A DNA stretch of 35,462 nt from Crystallibacter permensis (GTDB lineage: Bacteria > Actinomycetota > Actinomycetes > Actinomycetales > Micrococcaceae). The number at the start of each line of letters is the position of its first letter. The stretch's first letter is position 1. The notes under the pieces were generated by a model that was given only the letters and a program-made list of their open reading frames with translations, was not told the origin of the DNA and ran no database searches. The translations under genes were made by a program, and so were the position numbers. Positions 15,234-21,844 of the stretch are shown in pieces. The stretch is taken from NCBI RefSeq assembly GCF_025960875.1, contig NZ_JAODLR010000031.1, positions 1 through 35,462 of the forward strand. The letters are read 5' to 3'.

Positions 15234-15289
15234 CGCAGAACACTGACCGCAGAACGTTGACGGCAGCACGCTGACCGCAGAACACTGAC
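15234..15289. repeat. Four 14-bp tandem repeats after dps
   Basis: Units at 15234, 15248, 15262 and 15276 have the consensus CGCAGAACACTGAC. The first and fourth are identical and the middle two carry a few changes. The array starts 2 bp after the dps stop and ends just before the terminator, so it is transcribed as part of the dps 3' UTR. Confidence 0.8.
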
Positions 15290-15299
15290 GGCAGGAGCC

Positions 15300-15345
15300 A
15301 GGCCCGGGGGCCCTCTGGACATTCCGGACGGCCACCGGGCCTTTT
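15300..15345 (+). terminator. Rho-independent terminator of dps
   Basis: AGGCCCGG (15300-15307) and CCGGGCCT (15335-15342) form a perfect 8-bp GC-rich stem around a 27-nt loop that can itself fold (CCTCTGG...CCGGACGG). The stem runs into a short T tract ending at 15345. Confidence 0.6.
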
Positions 15346-15459
15346 GCCTGTCCGCCCCGCAGGCCCTCGGCCAGGATCCAAACAACGACGGCGGCGCCCG
15401 CCTTCCGGCGTATAGGTACAGTCAGCGGGTGAATACAGCGTTCGATGTACTATGGCGTT

Positions 15460-15789
15460 ATGGAAACCATCGTTCATTCTTCGGTGTTGTCCCGGTTCGG
15501 CTATGCACTGTCGGACCCGACGCGCGCATGGATACTGCTGGCCCTGCATGATGCTCCGACCTATCCGAGCGATCTGGCGGAACTGATCGGCGTCAGCCGA
15601 CAGAGCCTGTCGAACCACTTGGCGTGCCTGCGCGGCTGCGGACTGGTGGTCTCCGTTCCGGAAGGCCGCCGTGCACGGTACGAACTGGCGGACCCGAAGC
15701 TGGGCCATGCACTGACAGACCTGCTCGACGTTGTGCTGGCTGTCGATCCGGCCTGCTGCAACGAAAGCGTTGAGAAAGGCTGCTGCTGA
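15460..15789 (+). CDS. ArsR/SmtB metal-sensing repressor, CmtR-like
   Basis: A 109-residue winged-helix repressor. The recognition helix is around SRQSLSNHLACLRGCG (residues 46-61). Cys56 and Cys60 match the C57/C61 pair that binds Cd/Pb in Mycobacterium tuberculosis CmtR, whose third ligand is C102; here Cys99-Cys100 and Cys108-Cys109 lie in the tail (DPACCNESVEKGCC). A longer frame begins at ATG 15445, but TACTAT at 15448-15453 looks like the -10 box of a leaderless message starting at ATG 15460, and homologues start there. The gene abuts the transporter gene with no gap, so metal binding probably derepresses both. The metal is inferred. Confidence 0.9.
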   Translation: METIVHSSVLSRFGYALSDPTRAWILLALHDAPTYPSDLAELIGVSRQSLSNHLACLRGCGLVVSVPEGRRARYELADPKLGHALTDLLDVVLAVDPACCNESVEKGCC

Positions 15790-16428
15790 ATGGCTGCTCC
15801 CGCAAGCAACACCACTGCTCCTTCACCAATCCGCCGCGCCGTCCTTTCGCGCCGGATCAAATTCTTCGTTGCGGCAACGATTACTTACAACATCATCGAA
15901 GCGACAGTCGCGCTGACCGCCGGTTCGCTGGCCTCGTCCAGCGCGCTCATCGGCTTCGGCCTGGACTCGCTCATCGAGGTCTCTTCCGCCGCAGCAATCG
16001 CCTGGCAGTTCGCCGGCCGCGACCCGGAAGCGCGGGAGAAAAAGGCACTGCGCTTCATCGCGTTCTCGTTCTTCGCCCTGGCCGCCTTCGTGACTGTCGA
16101 TGCGCTCCGTTCCCTCCTCGGCGGACGCGAAGCCGACCACTCGACCGCGGGCATCGTGCTGGCGGCCGTCAGCCTGGCCATCATGCCCCTGTTGTCCTGG
16201 GCCCAGCGCCGGGCAGGACGGGAACTGGGCTCGCGCTCGGCAGTCGCGGACTCCAAGCAAACCCTGCTCTGTACCTACCTCTCGGGGGTGCTGCTCGTCG
16301 GCCTGGTGCTGAACAGCACGCTTGGCTGGTCCTGGGCCGACCCGGTGGCAGCGTTGGTCATCGCGGGTGTCGCCCTCAAAGAAGGCCGGGAAGCCTGGAA
16401 AGGCGATGCCTGCTGTAGCCACGGCTAG
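15790..16428 (+). CDS. Cation diffusion facilitator-type metal transporter
   Basis: A 212-residue, six-helix membrane protein of the CDF superfamily that exports divalent metal in exchange for protons. The metal-site helices show ALIGFGLDSLIEVSSA (about residues 51-66) and WADPVAALVIAGVALKEG (about 183-200), with the Asp pairs of the CDF transport site. The cytoplasmic C-terminal domain of full-length CDF proteins is absent. The protein ends with DACCSHG, a Cys-Cys-x-His tail that may bind metal. The ATG follows the repressor stop directly, so the two are translationally coupled. Co-transcription with the CmtR-like sensor suggests Cd, Pb or Zn efflux. Confidence 0.88.
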   Translation: MAAPASNTTAPSPIRRAVLSRRIKFFVAATITYNIIEATVALTAGSLASSSALIGFGLDSLIEVSSAAAIAWQFAGRDPEAREKKALRFIAFSFFALAAFVTVDALRSLLGGREADHSTAGIVLAAVSLAIMPLLSWAQRRAGRELGSRSAVADSKQTLLCTYLSGVLLVGLVLNSTLGWSWADPVAALVIAGVALKEGREAWKGDACCSHG

Positions 16429-16470
16429 AATCAACCCGAGAAGCTCGCGCAACTTAAAGGAACAACCCTC

Positions 16471-17139
16471 GTGACAGCCAAGTCCTCCATCAGCCTGCCC
16501 AACAAGATCGCCATCGGTATCATCGTCGCCACCGTGGTGGTGGTTATCGGCATCGTGGCCCTCATCAACACGAAGGACACGGCTACTCAGGCAGCCCCGA
16601 CGGAGGCTACAGAGGTAGTGCGGGCCGACAGCCACCGGTTAGCCGCCGCCGAGGACGAAAAGGCGGTCCTGGTCGAGTTCCTGGACTTCGAATGTGAATC
16701 CTGCCTCGCCGCCTACCCGTTCATTGAGGATCTGAGTAACAAATATGAGGGCGAGCTGACCATCGTCAGCCGCTACTTCCCCTTGGCCGGCCATCCGAAC
16801 TCCATGAACGCGGCCCTTGCCGTTGAAGCAGCCGCCCAGCAGGGCAAATTCGAGGACATGTACCACCGGATGTTCGAAACCCAGGCCGAGTGGTCCCACT
16901 CCGCAGAATCCCGTGCAGCCACGTTCCGCGGTTACGCCGAGGACCTCGGCCTCGATCTGGCAGCTTACGACGACGCCGTCGCGGATCCGGCTACGGCCGC
17001 CCGCATCGAGCAGGACAAGCAGGACGGCACAGCCCTCGGCGTTTCCGGCACCCCGACCTTCTTCCTCGACGGCAAGCTCATCGAGCCATCCAGCCTTGAA
17101 GAATTCGAACAACTCGTGAAAGACGCCATCGCGAGATAG
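16471..17139 (+). CDS. Membrane-anchored DsbA-like thioredoxin-fold protein
   Basis: A 222-residue protein with an N-terminal membrane anchor (about residues 13-32) and an extracytoplasmic DsbA/Thioredoxin_4 domain. The active-site motif is FECESC (Cys75, Cys78), where CPxC is more usual, so Pro is replaced by Glu. The cis-Pro loop is VSGTPTFFLDG near residue 190. The start is a GTG with AAAGGA 9 nt upstream. It lies 42 bp after the metal transporter in the same orientation and may be co-transcribed. DsbA-like proteins accompany ArsR/CDF genes in other actinobacteria, where they may repair or form disulfides under metal stress. The exact role is unknown. Confidence 0.88.
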   Translation: MTAKSSISLPNKIAIGIIVATVVVVIGIVALINTKDTATQAAPTEATEVVRADSHRLAAAEDEKAVLVEFLDFECESCLAAYPFIEDLSNKYEGELTIVSRYFPLAGHPNSMNAALAVEAAAQQGKFEDMYHRMFETQAEWSHSAESRAATFRGYAEDLGLDLAAYDDAVADPATAARIEQDKQDGTALGVSGTPTFFLDGKLIEPSSLEEFEQLVKDAIAR

Positions 17140-17170
17140 CCCGGCGGCATAACCAAGGCGGTCGTTCTCT

Positions 17171-17226
17171 GCACCGGAATGTGGACCGGTGCCCGGCTGT
17201 CGTTGGGGGATACGGCCGGGCACCGG
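17171..17226 (+). terminator. Two mutually exclusive hairpins after the metal operon
   Basis: GCACCGG (17171-17177) can pair with CCGGTGC (17186-17192). Alternatively CCGGTGCCCGGC (17186-17197) can pair with GCCGGGCACCGG (17215-17226), a perfect 12-bp stem. The middle segment takes part in both, the logic of an attenuator or a processed terminator. No T run follows directly. It could end the ArsR-CDF-DsbA transcript or act in a leader of the downstream gene. Confidence 0.5.
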
Positions 17227-17411
17227 AGCTTGATCGTTGGCCAAGGGTCATCATCCCCCCCGGTCAAGACAGACAAAGTCTTACCGGCCCGGCTTGTAAA
17301 AACCCGAACACTCAAATGGAGGGGTTTTCAATCCCCAAAACACCCCAAAAATGAGGGGTGAACACAAAGGGCTAGGGCTGCGAGCGGGGGCCGGCCTGCA
17401 ACGATAGGGCA
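17227..17411. other. Intergenic region before the ABM gene
   Basis: It contains a run of seven C near 17254 and an A/T-richer patch (17297-17362) with GGGGTTTTCAATCCCC and CACCCC...GGGGTG small hairpins around a stretch of A residues. These may shape the promoter of the GTG-started gene at 17412. No ORF is convincing. Confidence 0.35.
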
Positions 17412-17711
17412 GTGATTACAGAACACGCGCTGCTGCAGGTCCGCCCCGGCCAAGACACGGCTTTCGAAGCGGCTTTCCGGGAAGCATCCGCCATCATTTC
17501 CGCCATGCGCGGCTTTGGCAAGCTCTCACTGTCCCGCTGCATCGAGCATGACCGCAAGTACTTGCTGCTGGTCGAATGGGACCGGCTCGAAGACCATACC
17601 GAGGGCTTCCGCGGATCCGCCGATTACCAGCAGTGGAAGAAACTGCTGCACCACTTTTACGAGCCGTTCCCCACCGTGGAGCACTACTCCCAGATCGTTA
17701 CGGCTACTTAG
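17412..17711 (+). CDS. Antibiotic biosynthesis monooxygenase (ABM) domain protein
   Basis: A 99-residue protein made of a single dimeric ferredoxin-like alpha/beta-barrel ABM domain: ITEHALLQVRPGQDTAFEAAFREA as first strand and helix, then KLSLSRCIEHDRKYLLLVEWDRLEDHTEGFRGSADYQQWKKLLHHFYEPFPTVEHYSQI, the typical strand-helix pattern with the EWDRLEDHTEGFR block. Members include small quinol-type monooxygenases and heme-degrading enzymes, but most are uncharacterised. The start is a GTG. It converges on the cupin gene and overlaps it by 8 bp at the 3' ends. Confidence 0.88.
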   Translation: MITEHALLQVRPGQDTAFEAAFREASAIISAMRGFGKLSLSRCIEHDRKYLLLVEWDRLEDHTEGFRGSADYQQWKKLLHHFYEPFPTVEHYSQIVTAT

Positions 17712-17985
17712 CTTCGATCTCCACGAAGACGAATTCGCCCGGCCCCGGGTTGACCACGTTGTGTTCGCTGCCGGCTGCCCTCGTGTAGGACTGCCCTGCG
17801 GTCAGCTGGTTCACGGATTCGCCGTCGTTAGTTTGAAGCTGTAGCTCGCCGGTGGTCATAGGCACGACGACGTAGTCCAGCTCGTGGCGGTGCCAGCCCG
17901 TCTCGGTGCCGGGCGGGAACCTCCACTCGGTGACCCGGAACTGCTCGTTGTCGATCTGGACCGTGGCGGTGGCCTTGATGTGCAA
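17704..17985 (-). CDS. Small cupin-domain protein
   Basis: A single-domain cupin of 93 residues with the first cupin motif FPPGTETGWHRHELDYVVVPMTTGEL (metal-binding His-x-His and Glu/Asp) and the second region AGSEHNVVNPGPGEFVFVEIE. The start chosen is TTG 17985, because GGAGGA sits 4 nt upstream and no ATG is available. A TTG at 18018 would add 11 residues without a ribosome binding site. Small cupins of this type bind a divalent metal; no substrate can be named. It is divergent from the crotonase-family gene. Confidence 0.82.
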   Translation of the reverse strand: MHIKATATVQIDNEQFRVTEWRFPPGTETGWHRHELDYVVVPMTTGELQLQTNDGESVNQLTAGQSYTRAAGSEHNVVNPGPGEFVFVEIEAK

Positions 17986-18013
17986 TCTGTCCTCCAAATT
18001 TTCCCGTGCAACT

Positions 18014-18062
18014 TCCAACCTAGCCGGACTACATCCAACCTATTCCCATTAGGCTGTGGTTG
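18014..18062. promoter_or_regulatory. Divergent promoter region with TCCAACCTA direct repeats
   Basis: TCCAACCTA occurs at 18014-18022 and 18034-18042, exactly 20 bp (about two helical turns) apart. A TAGGCT -10 candidate (18050-18055) lies 7 nt from ATG 18063 and no ribosome binding site is visible, so the crotonase-family gene is probably leaderless. The direct repeats sit where an activator or repressor would bind. Confidence 0.4.
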
Positions 18063-19133
18063 ATGGACACCAATGAGATTCTGCTGCAGCGTACCGGACG
18101 CCTCGGGCACATCATCCTGAACCGGCCCAAGGCCATCAACGCGCTCAATGACACCATGATCACCGCGATCACGGCCGCGCTGCAGGAGTGGGCAACGGAC
18201 GACGGCGTCGAAACAGTCCTGCTCTCGGGTGCGGGTGAGCGCGGGCTCTGCGCCGGCGGGGACATCGTCGCGATCTACCGGCACATCCAGGCCGGTGCCG
18301 ACAAGGAAGTGTTCTGGGAAGACGAGTACCGGATGAACTCGCTGATCTCGCGCTACCCCAAGCCGATCGTCGCGCTGATGGACGGCGTGGTACTCGGCGG
18401 CGGCATCGGCCTCTCCGCCCACGCCTCGCACCGCGTGGTGACCGAGCGGACCATGGTTGGCATGCCGGAAACGCGTATTGGTTTCATTCCCGACGTCGGG
18501 GGCTGCTTCCTGTACTCGAGGGCGCCGGGCGAGCTGGGCACGCATTTGGCCCTTACGGCCGGAACCGGTGACGGGGCGGACGCGATCCTGCTGGGCCTGG
18601 CCGACTACTTCATCGACAGCGCCGACCTGCCCGAGCTGGCCGCAGCGCTCGCCGACACTCCTGCGGAAGAAGCCATCGCGAGGTGCGCGCACAAGGAGGT
18701 GCCGCCGTCGGGCCTTGAAAAGGAACGGCTCTGGATCGACGCCTGCTATGCGTATGACGACGCCGAGGAGATCCTCGCCGTGCTGGAGGAATCCGGTGAA
18801 CCCAACGCCCGGGACGCGGCCGCGGAACTCGCCGCCAAGTCGCCGACCTCCGTGAAGCTCACGCTCGAAGCCCTGCGCCGGGCCCGCAAGATGGAGACGC
18901 TTGAGGAAGTGCTGGACCAGGACTACCGCCTGGGCATCCGCCTGCTTGCGGCGCCGGACTTCGCCGAAGGGGTTCGGGCGCAAGTCATCGACAAGGACCG
19001 CAACCCCAAGTGGAAGCCGGCCACCCTGGCCGAGGTGGACCGCGCGACGGTGGAGTCCTACTTCGCTGGCCTCGGCGAGGACGAACTCGGACTCGCTTCC
19101 GCAAACATGCCGGTCGGTCGAACAAAGGCCTGA
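18063..19133 (+). CDS. Enoyl-CoA hydratase/isomerase family, 3-hydroxyisobutyryl-CoA hydrolase-like
   Basis: A 356-residue crotonase-fold protein. The N-terminal half has the CoA/oxyanion loop GLCAGGDIVAIY (about residues 61-72) and GVVLGGGIGLSAHASHRVVTERTMVGMPETRIGFIPDVGG (about 108-150). The latter carries the MPETxIGFxPDVGG signature of 3-hydroxyisobutyryl-CoA hydrolases, which act in valine degradation. The long C-terminal domain (SPTSVKLTLEALRRARKM, LDQDYRLGIRLLAAPDFAEGVRAQVIDKDRNPKWKP) is also typical of this subgroup. Length and motifs support the assignment, but a hydratase activity cannot be excluded. ATG 18063 is used; TTG 18060 is in frame. Confidence 0.88.
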   Translation: MDTNEILLQRTGRLGHIILNRPKAINALNDTMITAITAALQEWATDDGVETVLLSGAGERGLCAGGDIVAIYRHIQAGADKEVFWEDEYRMNSLISRYPKPIVALMDGVVLGGGIGLSAHASHRVVTERTMVGMPETRIGFIPDVGGCFLYSRAPGELGTHLALTAGTGDGADAILLGLADYFIDSADLPELAAALADTPAEEAIARCAHKEVPPSGLEKERLWIDACYAYDDAEEILAVLEESGEPNARDAAAELAAKSPTSVKLTLEALRRARKMETLEEVLDQDYRLGIRLLAAPDFAEGVRAQVIDKDRNPKWKPATLAEVDRATVESYFAGLGEDELGLASANMPVGRTKA

Positions 19134-19238
19134 TCAGCGTTCGACGGTAGCCAGGCGTTCGCCGTCGTTATCAAAACGTGATCTAGTATGGGAGGCGGTC
19201 GGGACTCAGTCCGCTGCCGAAGAGGAACGGAGTACCTT

Positions 19239-19472
19239 TTGTCCAATCGTACCGTACTGACACGTGCAATCGCCGCCACGACCGTCGCCGCCGGAATCGC
19301 CGCCCTGGGTGCTACTGCGGCCAATGCGGCCGGCATGAACTACGTGTATTGGGAGCCCACCTACGTCCACTGCGAATGGAAGCAATGGACCGTGCTGAAC
19401 GAAGAAGGCACCTCGCTCATGCGGGACTGTACCGAATCGAACGGCCAGTGGTACTTCACCACAGTGGAGTAA
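19239..19472 (+). CDS. Small secreted two-cysteine protein, function unknown
   Basis: A precursor of 77 residues starting at TTG 19239, with GGAG 6 nt upstream. MSNRTVLTRAIAATTVAAGIAALGATAANA is a clear Sec signal peptide with an ANA cleavage site. The mature part is about 46 residues, very aromatic (YVYWEP, CEWKQWTV, QWYFTTVE) with exactly two Cys placed to form one disulfide (HCEW...RDCTE). The pattern of Cys, then Gly, then Cys and GxW is common in tiny secreted actinobacterial proteins of unknown function. TAGTAT about 50 bp upstream is a -10 candidate. No immunity or processing gene is next to it. Confidence 0.7.
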   Translation: MSNRTVLTRAIAATTVAAGIAALGATAANAAGMNYVYWEPTYVHCEWKQWTVLNEEGTSLMRDCTESNGQWYFTTVE

Positions 19473-19553
19473 GCGACAACGCCATCGTCGTCGGCATGCC
19501 AGGCCGAGTGATGTGTTCACTCTTAGCCGCCGAGGTGGGCTGGACATAGCCCC

Positions 19554-19583
19554 TTGTCTTCAAGTACTTGAAGTTCCTATCGT
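19554..19583 (+). promoter_or_regulatory. MerR-type promoter with perfect 16-bp palindrome
   Basis: CTTCAAGTACTTGAAG (19558-19573) is a perfect palindrome lying between a TTGTCT -35 box (19554-19559) and a TATCGT -10 box (19578-19583), an 18-bp spacing. Operators in overlong spacers are the hallmark of MerR-family control. The -10 box ends 7 nt from the GTG of the MerR gene, which implies autoregulation and a nearly leaderless message. Confidence 0.65.
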
Positions 19584-19590
19584 TGATGTA

Positions 19591-20052
19591 GTGAGCGCAC
19601 CAATCATCCGGCACACCTACTCGATCAAGGAGGCAGCGGCACTGACCGGGCTGCCGGCCAGCACGCTGCGCTACTACGAATCCATCGGCGTCATCACCCC
19701 GATCCGTCGCGGCGCGAGCAGCAAGCACCGCGTCTACACGGACGAAGACCTGGACCTTTTGATCTGGGTGTCGTGCCTAAGCGCGACGGGCATGTCGGTC
19801 GCCGACATGCGCCGCTACCTCGCGAACGGAGCCTTAGGGCCGGCCGCTGCCCCGGAGCAGATCGCGTTGTTGAAAGCGCAGCAGGAGCAGTTGGAGGACG
19901 AAGCGAGGTCCATCGCCCTGCGCAAACGGTACGTCGCGCTGAAAATCGACTACTGGCAGGCCGTCCACGCCGGTGACGGCGCCAGGGCCGAGAGGCTCTC
20001 GGACGAGGCACGCACGCTGGCCGAAGACCTCAAGAAAACCAGGAAACAGTAA
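19591..20052 (+). CDS. MerR-family transcriptional regulator
   Basis: A 153-residue MerR protein beginning at GTG 19591. The N-terminal winged helix has the family signature [31 protein letters not shown] (about residues 9-39), followed by [33 protein letters not shown], and then a long dimerisation helix ([34 protein letters not shown]). No conserved cysteine set for metals is present (the single Cys is in the helix after the wing), so it resembles AdhR/NmlR-type MerR proteins that sense aldehydes or redox signals. The palindrome before it and the alcohol dehydrogenase after it support control of that gene. Confidence 0.9.
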   Translation: MSAPIIRHTYSIKEAAALTGLPASTLRYYESIGVITPIRRGASSKHRVYTDEDLDLLIWVSCLSATGMSVADMRRYLANGALGPAAAPEQIALLKAQQEQLEDEARSIALRKRYVALKIDYWQAVHAGDGARAERLSDEARTLAEDLKKTRKQ

Positions 20053-20174
20053 ACAACATGCCCATCAATTCGCGGACCCAATGGTCCGCCGGTCCGGCGT
20101 GCCCAAAGACAGGCTGGAGTACGACCGGCCCACAACAGCGACCAACTGACCAGCCCCCTAGAAGGAGAAAACAC

Positions 20175-21221
20175 ATGACCACCATTGCCCACGCTTACGC
20201 TGCCCCTTCTGCCACCGAGGACCTCGTTCCCACGACCATCGAACGCCGCGACGCCGGACCGCACGACGTCCTGATTGAGATCAAGTACGCCGGCATCTGC
20301 CACTCCGACATCCACACCGTGCGCGGCGAGTGGGGGCCGCAGGCCTACCCGCTGGTTCCCGGCCATGAGATCGCCGGCATCGTCAGCGAGGTCGGAACCG
20401 AGGTGACAAAGCACGCCGTCGGCGACCGGGTCGGCGTCGGCTGCATGGTCAACTCCTGCGGCGAGTGCAAGAACTGCAAGGCCGGCGATGAGCAGTACTG
20501 CCTCAACGGCATGGTGGGAACCTACGGCGTGACCGACCGCGACGGGACCATCACGCAGGGCGGATACTCCACCCATGTAGTCGTTACCGAGGACTTCGTG
20601 CTCCGCATTCCGGACGGCATCGATCTCGACGTCGCCGCCCCGCTGCTCTGCGCGGGCATCACGACCTACTCGCCGCTGAACCGCTGGGGCGCCGGCCCAG
20701 GCAAGAAGGTCGCCGTCGTCGGCCTTGGGGGACTCGGCCACATGGCCGTCCAACTCGCCCACGCCATGGGCGCGGAAGTAACTGTCCTCTCGCAGTCCCT
20801 CAAGAAGCAGGAAGACGGACTCCGCCTCGGCGCGGACCGCTACTACGCGACGAGCGACGAGACCACCTTCACCGAACTGGCAGGCTACTTCGACCTCATC
20901 ATCAACACCGTCAGCGCGTCGATCGACGTCAGCGCTTTCCTGGGGCTGCTCACCGTGGACGGTGCCATGGTCAACGTCGGCGCGCCCGCGGAGCCGCTGC
21001 CGGTCAACGCCATGGCGCTCATCGGCGGACGCAGGTCGTTCGCCGGCTCCATGATCGGCGGCATCCCCGAAACCCAGGAAATGCTCGACTTCTGCGCCGC
21101 ACACGGCATCGGGGCCGAGATCGAAATCATCTCCGCCGACAAGATCAACGAAGCCTACGAGCGCGTCCTCTCCTCGGACGTGCGCTACCGCTTTGTCATC
21201 GACACCGCCACCCTCGTATAA
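20175..21221 (+). CDS. NAD(P)-dependent zinc alcohol dehydrogenase, YahK/AdhC type
   Basis: A 348-residue medium-chain zinc alcohol/aldehyde reductase. Catalytic zinc ligands Cys42, His64-Glu65 and Cys159 are visible, and the structural zinc cysteines are C95, C98, C101 and C109. The cofactor loop is GLGGLG at 183-188. [15 protein letters not shown] and [10 protein letters not shown] are characteristic of the cinnamyl-alcohol-dehydrogenase/YahK group, which reduces aldehydes with NADPH. ATG 20175 has AAGGAG upstream. It lies 122 bp after the MerR gene, probably under its control, in detoxification of reactive aldehydes (inference). A strong hairpin follows at 21237. Confidence 0.93.
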   Translation: MTTIAHAYAAPSATEDLVPTTIERRDAGPHDVLIEIKYAGICHSDIHTVRGEWGPQAYPLVPGHEIAGIVSEVGTEVTKHAVGDRVGVGCMVNSCGECKNCKAGDEQYCLNGMVGTYGVTDRDGTITQGGYSTHVVVTEDFVLRIPDGIDLDVAAPLLCAGITTYSPLNRWGAGPGKKVAVVGLGGLGHMAVQLAHAMGAEVTVLSQSLKKQEDGLRLGADRYYATSDETTFTELAGYFDLIINTVSASIDVSAFLGLLTVDGAMVNVGAPAEPLPVNAMALIGGRRSFAGSMIGGIPETQEMLDFCAAHGIGAEIEIISADKINEAYERVLSSDVRYRFVIDTATLV

Positions 21222-21236
21222 CGCAGCGGCCAACCG

Positions 21237-21271
21237 GGAGCGTGGCGATCCTAACTGGGTCGCCACGCTCC
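21237..21271. terminator. Bidirectional terminator hairpin
   Basis: GGAGCGTGGCGA (21237-21248) and TCGCCACGCTCC (21260-21271) form a perfect 12-bp stem with an 11-nt loop, placed exactly between the convergent stop codons of the alcohol dehydrogenase and the SRPBCC gene. Confidence 0.75.
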
Positions 21272-21283
21272 TCAAGGTTCCGT

Positions 21284-21756
21284 TTACCGGTCTTGCTGCA
21301 ACTCCAGGTATCCCGCCAGGTTCGCCAGCGACGAGGCCAGGCCGGCCGCATGGTCTTCAGCGGAAATGCCGGCAGGGACATTGTCGGCGCGGATTTCCAC
21401 CCGCATTCCGGCGGTCACCGGCGCGACTTCCCACGTCATTGTCATCGTGCCCGCATAAGCCGGATCATCTGATACGAAGTCGACCGCTTGCACAACCCGG
21501 ACGCCTGGAACAATCTCGACGAAGCGTGCCTCGACGACGTCCGTGTCACTCGTGGCCTTGCCTGCTGCCGTCGATTTGTCCGTATAGGTGAGGACCAAAC
21601 GGTAGGAGCCACCCGGCCGGGCGTCAAAGTGCTCGAAGTTGCCGCTCATGCCCTCCGGTGCAGCCAGGCTGCGAGCGAATCTGGATCGACGAGAGCAGAG
21701 AAGACTCGTTCACGCGGCGCCGCAACTATCCGGGAGGCCCTGTCAGTTCGTGACAT
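21284..21756 (-). pseudogene. SRPBCC/AHSA1-family gene broken by a single-base frameshift
   Basis: The minus-strand frame from ATG 21756 reads MSRTDRASRIVAAPRERVFSALVDPDSLAAWLHRRA and then stops. The next frame (21649 to 21284, 121 residues) continues as MSGNFEHFDARPGGSYRLVLTY...YLELQQDR. In intact AHSA1/SRPBCC proteins the junction reads AAWLPPEGMSG. Restoring one C near 21660 gives exactly WLPPEGMSG, so a single base is missing. The two parts together make the usual length of about 158 residues. TACGAT 6 nt before ATG 21756 suggests a leaderless promoter. It may be a real pseudogene, a phase-variable copy or a sequencing error. The family binds small hydrophobic ligands. Confidence 0.85.
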
Positions 21757-21844
21757 TGTTCCATCGTAAAGCCCCGCTGCCTGCTGGGACCGGGGCGGGT
21801 CGGTCCGGGTTTGAGGCCGGGCGGGGCCGAGACGTTTGGCTGCG

